DNA from: Terriglobia bacterium
Lineage (GTDB): Bacteria; Acidobacteriota; Terriglobia; Bryobacterales; Bryobacteraceae
NCBI GenBank assembly: GCA_010084195.1
Contig: RGPS01000003.1
Span: 1-64,000 of the forward strand
DNA: 64,000 nt
Direction: 5' to 3'
Part shown: in pieces, positions 1 to 8,238 of the stretch
How the letters are laid out: each line of letters opens with the position of its first letter
Position numbering within the stretch: the first letter of the stretch is position 1
The notes under the pieces: generated by a model
Told to the model about the DNA's origin: nothing
Databases searched by the model: none
The model's input: the letters and a program-made list of their open reading frames with translations, nothing else
Program-made: the position numbers and the translations under genes

Positions 1-1934
1 GCGACGGGCGCAATCGCGAGCTCGCGCAGTTCCGCACCCGCGAGGTGCCGCGGACCGACGGCTACAGTGTCATGTTGTCCATCGACTCGACGGTGCAGGA
101 CATCGTGGAGCAGGAGTTGGCCGTGATTGGCCAAAAATACCAGCCGCTGAAAGCCACGGTTCTGAGCCTGTGGTGCCGCAACACGAACAGTGGTCACATC
201 GAAGACCGCATGCCGCGGCGAGCGGATCTCCGCAGCCAGCGTCCAGCCGTTTTTCCGAAGTGTGGCAGTTGACCCGTTCGTCACTACTTCTGCATCGGTC
301 ATCATGCCCCAGATGGCGTCCACCGGCTGATCGCTCCGAATCGAATCTTCCATTACGACCGCCTGCCGCTGTGCCACCCCAATCCGGCGTGTCCAACGAC
401 GCAATCTGGGACTGGTCTTGCCCAGTTCCACCTGCACAAAACTCAAATCCGGCAGCGTCTCCAGGCGTCCTATGCGGGCCTCAGCACGCGGCTCCTGGTT
501 CTCACCTTCCACCACTATCGTGTTGTGGGCTTCTGTTTTGACACGAAAGAACGAGTTGCGAGGCAGATTCGTGACCGTGTATTCGTCTGGCCCCAGGTCT
601 GAAGCCCAGCGCACGCCGCCGGCGTCCAGAACGAAACTGCCTAAATCCAGATGCCCGTGGGGCAACTTGTTGTCGCCGCCTTTTACGGCGAGGAACAGCG
701 CGGTCGGTTCATCCCAGGAACTTCGAAAGGTGGCAAGGCCAGCCGTTGAGAAAACGGCGTCCAGGGGCCAGTTCGAATTCTGTGGCCCCCGCGACTCGCG
801 CTCGAACCATGCCAGGTGCAGGGGATCGGCTCTCATCTTGTCCAGTAACCGTGTTTCGCTCCAGGCGAGAGCGGGAATATTGAAGCGCCTTGCCAGCAGG
901 AACATCTCCGGGGCAGCCATGGGTTCCTCGGGTGCATCCGCATAGTTGAAGAGGCGGTTGGCAGGCCCCAGCGTGAACGCCCGCAGCCTTCCGCTCTTCT
1001 CAATGCCCCGCATCCCGGCTGGCACCATGTCGCCTCCCAACGCCGTATCCAGAGAGGCCAGCAGCAGACAGGCATATCGGGTCGCGTAGGTCCCATAGAA
1101 CGGGCCTTCCGGCCAACTTCCGTCGCTGCCATACGAATTCAGCCCGTACGGTGTCGATTCCGACATTGCGTAGAGAACTTCCACCGATTTCTCTCTGGCT
1201 TCATCCGCCACTGCCAGAGCGGCCATACCGATGGCACTGTTACAGACCACATTCCAGTGAAATCGGTCCCGGGTCCACCAGCTTCGCTGCCGGTAGAACG
1301 GCAGGGCCTGATCGATGCCTTTGGCAAGAAGGGCCTCGCGAATCCAGCCCCGCTCGTCGTCGGAAAGTGAGTTGTATAGCCAGTCATACCCGATCGCGAA
1401 CGCATGCGTCATTTCCGCAGTATCAACAAATCGGCTCGGGTTCCAGTCACGGAAGTTAGACGCCGCATTCATTTCCATGACAGCTCGTCGCAACCAGGCA
1501 TCTCGCCCGGTCAGCCGGAACAGGAGCGAAAGCGTTGTGATTCGATCAATCGCGCGCCGCGTCTGCGTCTGGAGCCGGCCCCCCGTTATCTTGTACTCCA
1601 CCGGAGGTACGGAAAGCAGTCGATCACATTCCTTTTCCAAGTCTGCCTGAAGTTTTCGCGCGACAGGGTTTTCGCGGACCGCCTGGCGAATATGATCCAG
1701 TTCGGAATCGAGGAGCAACAATCGGGGGTGCCCGGTGCGCAGCCGACGCAACGGGTCTTCGGGCACCGGCGGCGCGACCGGGGGGTGCGGCGAGGCTGCA
1801 CCGGGAACCGGAGTCGTTACGGAAGGGGCAGGCACAGACGAGGCCGGGAATTGTCCCAACAGATGCTGGCCAATAAGTGCCTGACCAAATAGAACGCGCC
1901 TTGTAAATCCCCTCACATCCAGACAGTTTGGCAT
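1..1934 (-). CDS. Heparinase II/III family protein, 3' end cut or fused at the window edge
   Basis: The reverse frame is open from the ATG at 1934 to the left edge without a stop. The N-terminus carries a twin-arginine-like pair (FTRRVLFGQALIG) before a hydrophobic stretch and a Pro/Ala-rich linker, so export is likely. An alpha-helical toroid domain follows (about residues 60-330, with RDRFHWNVVCNSAIGMAAL), then the beta-sandwich with the family hallmark LPHGHLDLGSFVLDAGG (about residues 435-450) and DLGPDEY. Such enzymes cleave uronic-acid polysaccharides by beta-elimination; the substrate cannot be told. A GTG at 1916 is an alternative start. Similarity fades near base 150, where a PBP fragment begins on the other strand, so the true C-terminus may be lost. 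It is divergent from the HAD gene at 1974. Confidence 0.8.
   Translation of the reverse strand, partial: MPNCLDVRGFTRRVLFGQALIGQHLLGQFPASSVPAPSVTTPVPGAASPHPPVAPPVPEDPLRRLRTGHPRLLLLDSELDHIRQAVRENPVARKLQADLEKECDRLLSVPPVEYKITGGRLQTQTRRAIDRITTLSLLFRLTGRDAWLRRAVMEMNAASNFRDWNPSRFVDTAEMTHAFAIGYDWLYNSLSDDERGWIREALLAKGIDQALPFYRQRSWWTRDRFHWNVVCNSAIGMAALAVADEAREKSVEVLYAMSESTPYGLNSYGSDGSWPEGPFYGTYATRYACLLLASLDTALGGDMVPAGMRGIEKSGRLRAFTLGPANRLFNYADAPEEPMAAPEMFLLARRFNIPALAWSETRLLDKMRADPLHLAWFERESRGPQNSNWPLDAVFSTAGLATFRSSWDEPTALFLAVKGGDNKLPHGHLDLGSFVLDAGGVRWASDLGPDEYTVTNLPRNSFFRVKTEAHNTIVVEGENQEPRAEARIGRLETLPDLSFVQVELGKTSPRLRRWTRRIGVAQRQAVVMEDSIRSDQPVDAIWGMMTDAEVVTNGSTATLRKNGWTLAAEIRSPRHAVFDVTTVRVAAPQAQNRGFQRLVFLANHGQLLLHDVLHRRVDGQHDTVAVGPRHLAGAELRELAIAPV
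3..160 (+). pseudogene. Fragment of a penicillin-binding transpeptidase (PBP2/FtsI type)
   Basis: From base 3 the + frame reads a peptide typical of class B penicillin-binding proteins just where the dimerisation domain passes into the transpeptidase domain: RTREVPRTDGYSV, then LSIDSTVQDIVEQELA and QKYQPLKATV. After about codon 53 the similarity stops abruptly; the family would continue with a DPxTG-type segment, but here the frame enters sequence that belongs, on the other strand, to the heparinase gene. The fragment has neither start nor catalytic Ser-x-x-Lys. From memory the wording resembles Verrucomicrobia-type PBPs more than acidobacterial ones, which is a weak recollection. It is a gene remnant at a rearrangement or a chimeric contig end. 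Confidence 0.55.
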
Positions 1935-1973
1935 ACTCCAACGGTCTGCCTGCGGTCCTTCGATGGGTACCAG

Positions 1974-2807
1974 ATGATGGGCACCAGACCTCCAGTAGTT
2001 AGCCGGTGGGAAAATACCATCTTGATTGAACGAATCACAGCGCCCACCTCAACTGCTGCCAAAGCAGTCGTGTTTGACTTTGATGGCACGCTCGGTATGG
2101 TCCGGGCGGGCTGGATGCCCCTCATGCTCGACATGATGATGGAGACCCTGGCTCCTCTCGGGCCGGATCCGGTCCGTCTTCGTACCGAAGCCGAAGAGTA
2201 CGTTGCCCACTACACAGGCCGGGACACAGTGGAACAGATGAATGCCTTCGCCGCCCACGTCGCCAGCCTCGGCGGCAGCCCTTTGTCCGGGGTGGAATAC
2301 AAGGCCGAATTTCTCGTTCGGATCGAGGGTCTGCGCGCCGCCAGGCTCGATGCCCTCCGGGCAGGCGAAATCATACCCGACGATCTTCTGATTCCGGGGA
2401 CTCGTGCGTTCCTGGAATGCCTCCGCAGCCTCGGTTTACCCCTCTATCTGGCCAGCGGCAGCGATCACTCTGATATTTGCTTCGAGGCAAGACTGCTCGG
2501 GATCGACCACTATTTCGCGGGCATATACGGTTCGGCACCGGGCATTCTGAACAAGAAGGAACTGCTGGACGTAATCGTCGCCCAGGGTACATCGCCTGCC
2601 TGTATCCTCACTTTCGGCGACGGTCGCACCGAAATTGAGCTCACCCGGATTCTTGGTGGAAAAACCGTCGGTGTCGCATCCGATGAACCTGCATGCGTGG
2701 AAGTGGATATGAAAAAACGCGGCTGGCTCATTGCCGCCGGGGCCGGCTACATCATCCCCAACTACCTGGAACCGGAACTGCTGCGCCTGGTGGAAGGCAA
2801 AGTCTGA
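1974..2807 (+). CDS. HAD-superfamily hydrolase (probable sugar-phosphate phosphatase)
   Basis: A 277-residue protein with the four HAD motifs: DFDGTL with nucleophile Asp35 and Asp37, ASGSD (Ser161) as motif II, the lysine pair at 194-195, and FGDGRTE with Asp216 as motif IV. The roughly 100-residue helical insert between motifs I and II is a C1-type cap, as in beta-phosphoglucomutase and phosphoglycolate phosphatase relatives. It is predicted cytoplasmic and to remove phosphate from a small phosphorylated metabolite, possibly a sugar. The first 20-30 residues look non-conserved, so the start may be later (for example TTG at 2022). It is divergent from the heparinase gene, but no functional link is shown. 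Confidence 0.8.
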   Translation: MMGTRPPVVSRWENTILIERITAPTSTAAKAVVFDFDGTLGMVRAGWMPLMLDMMMETLAPLGPDPVRLRTEAEEYVAHYTGRDTVEQMNAFAAHVASLGGSPLSGVEYKAEFLVRIEGLRAARLDALRAGEIIPDDLLIPGTRAFLECLRSLGLPLYLASGSDHSDICFEARLLGIDHYFAGIYGSAPGILNKKELLDVIVAQGTSPACILTFGDGRTEIELTRILGGKTVGVASDEPACVEVDMKKRGWLIAAGAGYIIPNYLEPELLRLVEGKV

Positions 2808-3023
2808 CAGCCGGTGTGCCAGTGATCCGACCCCGAGCGCACCGTCGGATACTGCTTGCCCCGGCAGCTAAATCCGCAGGTCTGCGCCAATGCCGACGGC
2901 ACGAACCGTAAGCGTTTATCGGGCTGCGCGCCCCTCACCATGTCGTACCTGACGGCCTGCCAGTCACAGGTTCCCCCTGTCCGGCCCCTGCCAGTCAGCC
3001 GAAATGCTAATCTCAAGATACTT

Positions 3024-3938
3024 ATGGCCACGGCCACTCCTGATCTCCCACCGTCCCGTACCTTGGCACCGCCTCTGCCCTGGAAGATCCTGGCGACCGT
3101 GGCTGCACTTCTCCTCATCTGCTACGCGCCCGTTGTCAAAGCCCTTGTCATGCAATGGTATGACGATCCGGATATGGGGCACGGCTTTTTCGTTCCTGCA
3201 ATCGCCGCCTATATCGCCTGGCAGTTAAGGGATCAGCTCGCGTCGGTCCCCGCCGAGACGAATCTCTGGGGGTTGGTTGTAGTCGTTTGGGGTGGCTTCC
3301 AGCTTTACATCGCTACCCTGGGAGCCGAGTTGTTTCTGGCCCGCACCGCCATAGTGTTCTCGATCATCGGCGTGGTCCTGCTTCTGGGCGGGACCAAAAT
3401 CACCAGAATCTTCGCTTTTCCCCTGTTCCTCCTGTTCTTCATGGTGCCGATCCCCGCTGTCATCTACAACCAGCTCACGTTCCCGCTGCAACTGATCGCC
3501 AGTGAGGTCGCTGAGAACGCCATCAGCATGATTGGCATTCCCATCATCCGGGAGGGTAATGTTCTGGAACTGGCGGAGCAAAGGCTCAATGTCGTGGAAG
3601 CCTGCAGCGGTATTCGCTCGCTTCTGACCCTCACCTTCCTCTCGCTTGTTTACGGCTACTTCGCCGAAAAGCGCGTCTGGATCCGGGTCGCCCTGTTCCT
3701 CTCTACTATTCCGATTGCCATCACCGCCAATGCCGGACGTGTCACTATGACCGGCGTGATTGCCGATTTCAAGCCGGAACTGGCCGAGGGGCTCTTTCAC
3801 GAAGCCCAGGGCTGGGTGATATTTATGATTGCTTTCGCCCTTCTTGCGGTCGTCCACCAGATCTTCGTCAGGTTGGACAAGATGTTCACTAATAAGGCTG
3901 CGCCGCAACCTCCTGACGCGCAGCCAGAGGCGGCCTAG
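3024..3938 (+). CDS. Exosortase (EpsH/Xrt family transpeptidase)
   Basis: An integral membrane protein of 304 residues from the chosen ATG with about eight hydrophobic segments. The exosortase catalytic triad is present: Cys194 in VVEACSGIRSL, Arg239 in ITANAGRV, and His259 in LFHEAQGW. Exosortases sort PEP-CTERM-type proteins to the outer surface and are usually tied to exopolysaccharide loci. The frame is open upstream to 2856, but that stretch lacks membrane or family features, so MATATPDL at 3024 is preferred. The EpsI gene follows after 6 bases, making an operon. No protein with a PEP-CTERM tail was recognised in this window, so targets must lie elsewhere. Confidence 0.9.
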   Translation: MATATPDLPPSRTLAPPLPWKILATVAALLLICYAPVVKALVMQWYDDPDMGHGFFVPAIAAYIAWQLRDQLASVPAETNLWGLVVVVWGGFQLYIATLGAELFLARTAIVFSIIGVVLLLGGTKITRIFAFPLFLLFFMVPIPAVIYNQLTFPLQLIASEVAENAISMIGIPIIREGNVLELAEQRLNVVEACSGIRSLLTLTFLSLVYGYFAEKRVWIRVALFLSTIPIAITANAGRVTMTGVIADFKPELAEGLFHEAQGWVIFMIAFALLAVVHQIFVRLDKMFTNKAAPQPPDAQPEAA

Positions 3939-3944
3939 AAAATC

Positions 3945-4595
3945 ATGTTCAGGAAGAATGCTTTCGGAATCCTCGTCGCAGTTCTCGCCTTGCAGGCGGT
4001 CCTCTTCTACTCCGCGTCCCATGGCGATGCCACTCCCCTCAAAGCCCCTCTGATAGCTTTCCCCCGTGAGCTGAGTGAATTCCGGCTGGCCCAGGAAGGC
4101 GTGGTGGAACCGGAAGTGTTGGACGTGCTGAAGGCCGATGACACCCTGACCCGCTGGTATACAGATCCTTCCGGTGCCGGGGCCAATCTCTTTATCGCCT
4201 ACTTCCAGACACAGCGCTACGGCCAGTCGCCGCACTCCCCCAAGAATTGTTTGCCGGGGGCTGGTTTCCAGCCGGTAGATAACGAAAGTGGCAGCATTGA
4301 TGTGCCCATTGGGAACGAATCCATCCACGTCAACCGTTATGTGGTCTCCCGGGGTGACACGGAAAGCCTGGTTCTCTACTGGTACCAGTCGCAGGGCCGC
4401 GTCATCGCCGACGAATTCGCCGCTAAGTTCTACCTGATCGCTGACTCTATTCGCCGCCACCGCAGCGATACTTCGCTGGTACGTATCGTGGTTCCGGTGC
4501 ACAACGGTGCCGAAGGTCGCGCCGCCGCTAATAAGACCGCCCTCGCTTTTCTACGGGCAACCTATCCCGCTGTCAAGTCATTCCTGCCAAAGTAG
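3945..4595 (+). CDS. EpsI-domain protein (exosortase partner)
   Basis: A 216-residue protein with one N-terminal membrane anchor (about residues 7-23) and a periplasmic EpsI domain: LTRWYTDPSGA, FIAYFQTQRYGQSPHSPKNCLPGAGF with Cys102, and LVLYWYQSQGRV. In the family EpsI is either fused to the exosortase or encoded just behind it. Here it is separate, 6 bases downstream. Its biochemical role is not established; it is thought to assist exopolysaccharide production or protein sorting. The CLPG motif is the conserved core. Confidence 0.88.
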   Translation: MFRKNAFGILVAVLALQAVLFYSASHGDATPLKAPLIAFPRELSEFRLAQEGVVEPEVLDVLKADDTLTRWYTDPSGAGANLFIAYFQTQRYGQSPHSPKNCLPGAGFQPVDNESGSIDVPIGNESIHVNRYVVSRGDTESLVLYWYQSQGRVIADEFAAKFYLIADSIRRHRSDTSLVRIVVPVHNGAEGRAAANKTALAFLRATYPAVKSFLPK

Positions 4596-4607
4596 CCGGA
4601 GCCAGGC

Positions 4608-4871
4608 TTGCGCAAAAACACTCAAGGTTTCCTGTTGGCCCTGATCCTTATTTTTTCCCTTGGTGCCTACGTCGCCTTGTCCGGTCTGCCGGAATTGCTG
4701 GACGCCTGGAACCATCCGCGGGAACCCATAGTGCGGAAGGCTTTTGTGCCCCCCCCAAGGCCCACTATTGTCTCTGTGTCACCACCCGAAATTCCGGCTG
4801 ACGCGGTTCCGGCGCTCAAGACCGCGCAAATTCCCGGCCTCGTCGACCTGCCGAAGGGAAGAACCAAATGA
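4608..4871 (+). CDS. Small single-pass membrane protein with proline-rich tail
   Basis: An 87-residue protein beginning at TTG, preceded by GGAG six bases upstream. It has one transmembrane helix (about residues 7-27, LLALILIFSLGAYVALSGL) followed by a proline-rich extracytoplasmic tail (VPPPRPTIVSVSPPEIP). I do not recognise a family. It sits between epsI and the acetyltransferase, and its stop overlaps the next start by 4 bases (ATGA), so it is translated as part of the exosortase operon. It may be an accessory subunit of the sorting machinery. Confidence 0.6.
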   Translation: MRKNTQGFLLALILIFSLGAYVALSGLPELLDAWNHPREPIVRKAFVPPPRPTIVSVSPPEIPADAVPALKTAQIPGLVDLPKGRTK

Positions 4872-5338
4872 AAGTTGAATTTCGCAGGGCTGATACAACT
4901 TCAGAACTGCGTAGTCTGATGATATTTGACCGCAAGGTTTTCGGTGCAGATGCCTTCTCCCGCGAAATGTGGTCTGAAATGGACGCCTGGTGGATGCTGG
5001 TTGACGCGGTGAAAACCGGATGTTCCGCGTTTGAGCCCCATGTCGGCTTTGATCGCTATGGTGAGCCGACGCGCGAGCCCGGAACTCTCTACATTGCCAC
5101 GACAGGCATTCTGCCGCGCCGCCAGGGACGAGGTCTGGGGCTCCTGATGAAGGCCTGGCAAGTCGCTTGGGCCAGATCGCACAGCTATCGGCGGATTGTC
5201 ACGAATCACCGTGCGGGTAACCGGGGTATTATTGCTATGAATAAGGCATTCGGCTTCCGTAGAACGGGCCGGATCAAAGGGTATTATTCCTGCCCGGATG
5301 AGGATGCGATTTCCATGATACTGGAGCTGAAACAATGA
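4868..5338 (+). CDS. GNAT-family N-acetyltransferase
   Basis: A 156-residue GNAT protein. The acetyl-CoA pyrophosphate loop is seen in ILPRRQGRGLG (residues 81-91), and motif B in NRGIIAMNKAFGFRRTG (118-134). The substrate is unknown. It overlaps the preceding small membrane-protein gene and the following DUF1569 gene by 4 bases each, so it is translationally coupled to the exosortase operon. Modification of a sorted protein or a polysaccharide precursor is possible but unproven. Confidence 0.85.
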   Translation: MKVEFRRADTTSELRSLMIFDRKVFGADAFSREMWSEMDAWWMLVDAVKTGCSAFEPHVGFDRYGEPTREPGTLYIATTGILPRRQGRGLGLLMKAWQVAWARSHSYRRIVTNHRAGNRGIIAMNKAFGFRRTGRIKGYYSCPDEDAISMILELKQ

Positions 5339-5787
5339 AGAATCTCTACGACTCAGGCGTTGGTGCCGATATTGACGGCAGACTCGCCAACCTTCGCGCG
5401 GATAGCCAGCGGCAGTGGGGGAAAATGAACCTGGCACAGGCGCTTGCTCACTGTTCCGGGGGCATGGAATTCGCCGTCGGCGATGTCAATCCACCCCGGA
5501 TGCTGATTGGGCGGCTGGTGGGCTGGGCGGTCAAGCGAAAAACTGTGGCGGGTGACGCCCCCCTTGAGAAGAATACCCCCACGGCCAAGGGCCTGGTTAT
5601 CGAAGACCAAAGGGACCTGGAGCGCGAACGGGCCCGGCTCCGCGGCTTGTTGAACCGCTTCGTCGCGGCCGGCCCGAGTGGCTGTACGAAACATCCCCAC
5701 AGTTTCTTCGGTGACCTCACACCCGAAGAGTGGTCAACTCTGATGTACAAACATCTGGACCACCATCTTCGCCAATTCGGAGCGTAG
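5335..5787 (+). CDS. DUF1569 (DinB-like) family protein
   Basis: A 150-residue protein with the DUF1569 signature HSFFGDLTPEEWSTLMYKHL followed by DHHLRQFG at the C-terminus and the N-terminal helix MNLAQALAHCSGGMEFAVG. DUF1569 proteins fold as DinB-like four-helix bundles that can bind a metal through histidines; the His residues at the helix ends here fit that. The function of the family is unknown. It is the last gene of the exosortase operon by overlap, though this may only be fortuitous clustering. Confidence 0.85.
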   Translation: MKNLYDSGVGADIDGRLANLRADSQRQWGKMNLAQALAHCSGGMEFAVGDVNPPRMLIGRLVGWAVKRKTVAGDAPLEKNTPTAKGLVIEDQRDLERERARLRGLLNRFVAAGPSGCTKHPHSFFGDLTPEEWSTLMYKHLDHHLRQFGA

Positions 5788-5822
5788 GTCTGGCAGAAAC
5801 CCGACGGAGGGCCGACGGCTAG

Positions 5823-6683
5823 TTACCCGAGCGGATCTCCGCCCGTATCCTTGGTTCCGCTCAGAATCAGAACCTCTGTCGGAAAACGGAATTCGGTATC
5901 AGTTTTCCAGGCGAGCACCTCTTCGAGGGTTCGCCGCCGCACGTCGTGCACCTGCTCGGTTGTGAGCGTCGCCAAGTGTCCTCTTAGCTTGTCAGACATT
6001 TCACACCGCAGCGTCCAGAAGTCCGCCAACGATACAGGTACCATCATCTGGAAACGCAAGACCGTCTCCACCGGAGCCCTGACTCCGGCTTCCAGCAACA
6101 CCTCGCGCAGCTTGCCCGGAGTTGCGAAGCGAAACGAATTCGGGGAATCCGGTTCCGACGGTGCCATCGCAACATATTCAGCGAGGACTCTCTCGACCAC
6201 GCTGAAAAACGGGTTGAATTTCAAATGATGCCAGACAGCCAGGGCTACCTTGCCTCCAGACTTAACCACCCGCAGCATTTCCCGAATTCCTGCCACAGGT
6301 TCCGGAAAGAACATCACCCCAAAGCGGCTCACCGTGGCGTCGAAGGTCGCGGAAGGGAAGGGAAGCTGATCCCCTGAAGCAATTTCGAACCGGATGTTGC
6401 GCACCGCGAGTCGACTTGCCTCCCGGCGGGCAGCGGATACCATGGCGGGGACCGGATCGGTGCCATCCACCCATCCCTCGCTCCCAACCAGAGAAACCAG
6501 CCTGAACGCTGGGTCGCCGGGCCCCGTCGCGACGTCCAGCACCCTGTCACCCTTCCGGATCCCCGCAGCTGCGGCCAGCGCGTCCGTAACCGGGGCGAAC
6601 ATGTGCCCAATGAGCGTCCGGTGTTTCTCCCAGAAAGGAGCCGCTTCGCTCCATTCGTCGATCACTGCCTGATTCGGTTGCAT
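5823..6683 (-). CDS. Class I SAM-dependent methyltransferase
   Basis: A 286-residue protein with motif I RVLDVATGPGD (about residues 47-57), an acidic residue after beta-2 (GTDPVPAMV), and FDATVSRFGVMFF with the following LRVVKSGGKVALAVW typical of UbiE/Methyltransf_11 enzymes. It is similar in layout to ubiquinone/menaquinone-type methyltransferases, but the substrate cannot be named. It is the last gene of the reverse-strand series rpsA-HU-HIT-DedA, 18 bases after the DedA stop. Confidence 0.82.
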   Translation of the reverse strand: MQPNQAVIDEWSEAAPFWEKHRTLIGHMFAPVTDALAAAAGIRKGDRVLDVATGPGDPAFRLVSLVGSEGWVDGTDPVPAMVSAARREASRLAVRNIRFEIASGDQLPFPSATFDATVSRFGVMFFPEPVAGIREMLRVVKSGGKVALAVWHHLKFNPFFSVVERVLAEYVAMAPSEPDSPNSFRFATPGKLREVLLEAGVRAPVETVLRFQMMVPVSLADFWTLRCEMSDKLRGHLATLTTEQVHDVRRRTLEEVLAWKTDTEFRFPTEVLILSGTKDTGGDPLG

Positions 6684-6701
6684 TAGATCCGGTGAGGCTC
6701 T

Positions 6702-7298
6702 TTAGCTTGTTCCGGCAGGTGCCGGAACATTCGCGTCTCGCCACTTGATCCAGCCGATGAGCAGGGCCGCAAGAACCAGGGCCCCAACGCTGAAATGCAC
6801 CACATGGGCTTTCAGAAAGTCAGTGGATTGCATTCCCAACTGAACGCCCAGCCATGCCTCCCCGAAATACCGCAGAATGCGGGCAGCCAGCAACACCGAA
6901 ATGAACTGGCGAAAAGTAGTTCCCAGCACCCCCGCACTGATTACAAACAGCTTCAGGGGCATAGGAATCGGCATTAGCGCCGGAATGAAAACCGTCACCA
7001 GGCCGTACCTCCGAAACCAACTGCGAAAACGCGCAGCCCGGGTGCCCGGTTCCGGCTGTTTTGCAAAGCGTCCGCTGCCACTCCGTGCGGCTGAGAACAG
7101 GATTGTGCTGCCGACCATGGAACCCACTACCGCCATCCCCGCACACAACCACGCCACCGCCGGGTTCTTCGCCGATATCAGGATCAGCATGGCGTCAAAG
7201 ACGCCCGCCACCGGTACACCGCTGGAATCAAGAATTGAAAGGAGAAAAATGCCCGCAGGACCCCAGGCTACAAGAAGTTCGGTAAGTTGATGAAGCAA
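6702..7298 (-). CDS. DedA/VTT-domain membrane protein
   Basis: A 198-residue polytopic protein with five or so hydrophobic helices. Typical VTT-domain features are the early ILDSSGVPVAGVFDAML segment and the central FRRYGLVTVFIPALMPIPMP (RYG followed by a proline-rich reentrant loop). DedA-family proteins act in the inner membrane, and several are thought to flip undecaprenyl phosphate or phospholipids. It lies 9 bases after the HIT gene in the same operon. Confidence 0.82.
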   Translation of the reverse strand: MLHQLTELLVAWGPAGIFLLSILDSSGVPVAGVFDAMLILISAKNPAVAWLCAGMAVVGSMVGSTILFSAARSGSGRFAKQPEPGTRAARFRSWFRRYGLVTVFIPALMPIPMPLKLFVISAGVLGTTFRQFISVLLAARILRYFGEAWLGVQLGMQSTDFLKAHVVHFSVGALVLAALLIGWIKWRDANVPAPAGTS

Positions 7299-7307
7299 CT
7301 TACCAGT

Positions 7308-7799
7308 TTAGCGTGGATGGTTCCGAAAGGTTTCTGAAAGTCTGGTCCACGTCACATCCAGTTCCTCGGGGACCACCCGGGTCTCTCCAATAGTAGTCAT
7401 GAAGTTCGAATCTCCAAACCAGCGGGCCAGTACATGCATGTGCACGTGGCCCGCTACTCCGGCTCCAGCAGCCTCACCAAGGTTCATTCCAAGGTTGATA
7501 CCATCCGGGCGGTATACCGCGCGCAGGCAACTTTCCGCAGTGCGCGTCAGCGTCATCAACTCAGCGGCTGTTTCGGCAGGAATGGCAGCCAGCGACGAGG
7601 CGTGTTCGCAGGGAATCACCATCAGGTGCCCGCTAGTGTAAGGGAATCGGTTCAGGACGACATAGTTGCTGACACCGCGGTAGATCACAAGGTTCTCACG
7701 ATCCTCTGATGCGGCCGCAATACTACAAAAAATACAGTCGTCGGACTTTCGTGCCCCGGAAAGATAACGGTAGCGCCACGGACTCCAAATGTGGTCCAT
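7308..7799 (-). CDS. HIT-family nucleotide hydrolase/phosphorylase
   Basis: A 163-residue cytosolic protein with the histidine triad HVHMHV (His118, His120, His122) and an N-terminal zinc pair Cys22-x-x-Cys25, followed by NRFPYTSGHLMVIP. This arrangement is that of Ap4A phosphorylase-like HIT proteins that cleave dinucleoside polyphosphates or nucleotide phosphoramidates. The exact substrate is not readable from sequence. It is encoded 11 bases downstream of the HU gene. Confidence 0.9.
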   Translation of the reverse strand: MDHIWSPWRYRYLSGARKSDDCIFCSIAAASEDRENLVIYRGVSNYVVLNRFPYTSGHLMVIPCEHASSLAAIPAETAAELMTLTRTAESCLRAVYRPDGINLGMNLGEAAGAGVAGHVHMHVLARWFGDSNFMTTIGETRVVPEELDVTWTRLSETFRNHPR

Positions 7800-7810
7800 C
7801 GGCGTGTCGA

Positions 7811-8122
7811 CTAAGCCTTGGGGGCGTCGGGGGACAACTGGCCGGAACCCAAGTTTACTATATCCTTCAGTTCCTTCGACGGTTTGAAATAGGGGATTCG
7901 CTTAGCCGGCACTTCCACACGGGTGCCTGTTTTTGGGTTGCGGCCCACCCGGGACTGTCGCTGGCGGGTGCGAAATGACCCAAAGCCCCGGACCTCAATT
8001 TTGTCGCCATTGCGGAGGGAACGGACCACGCTGTCGAAGATTGCTTCGACAATGACTTCGGACTCCTTGCGCGTCATCTCAACCACTCGCGAGACTTCTT
8101 CGATCAGTTCAGCTTTCGTCAT
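7811..8122 (-). CDS. HU/IHF-family DNA-binding protein
   Basis: A 103-residue member of the bacterial histone-like family: MTKAELIEEVSR at the N-terminus, the beta-arm core VRGFGSFRTRQRQSR, and GRNPKTGTRVEVPAK, which contains the arm-tip proline that intercalates DNA in the family, then the closing helix KPSKELKD. A 12-residue C-terminal tail goes beyond the usual 90-95 residues. It lies 116 bases after rpsA on the same strand, a conserved rpsA-ihfB-like order in many bacteria. Confidence 0.93.
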   Translation of the reverse strand: MTKAELIEEVSRVVEMTRKESEVIVEAIFDSVVRSLRNGDKIEVRGFGSFRTRQRQSRVGRNPKTGTRVEVPAKRIPYFKPSKELKDIVNLGSGQLSPDAPKA

Positions 8123-8238
8123 TTCTTCCTCAGTTTATATCCCGCCCCCGCACGGCGCGCTCCAGCGGCTTTGCCCTCTGGAATGAAGCGAATACGGGTA
8201 AAGGAGATTATCCCGAAAACCGCCTCCGTTTGCAAATC

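Noticed and set aside
3225-4502. 425-residue reverse ORF across the exosortase and epsI genes
   Set aside because: No domain, no ribosome site; it lies wholly antisense to two well-supported genes and follows from their GC-rich codon use.
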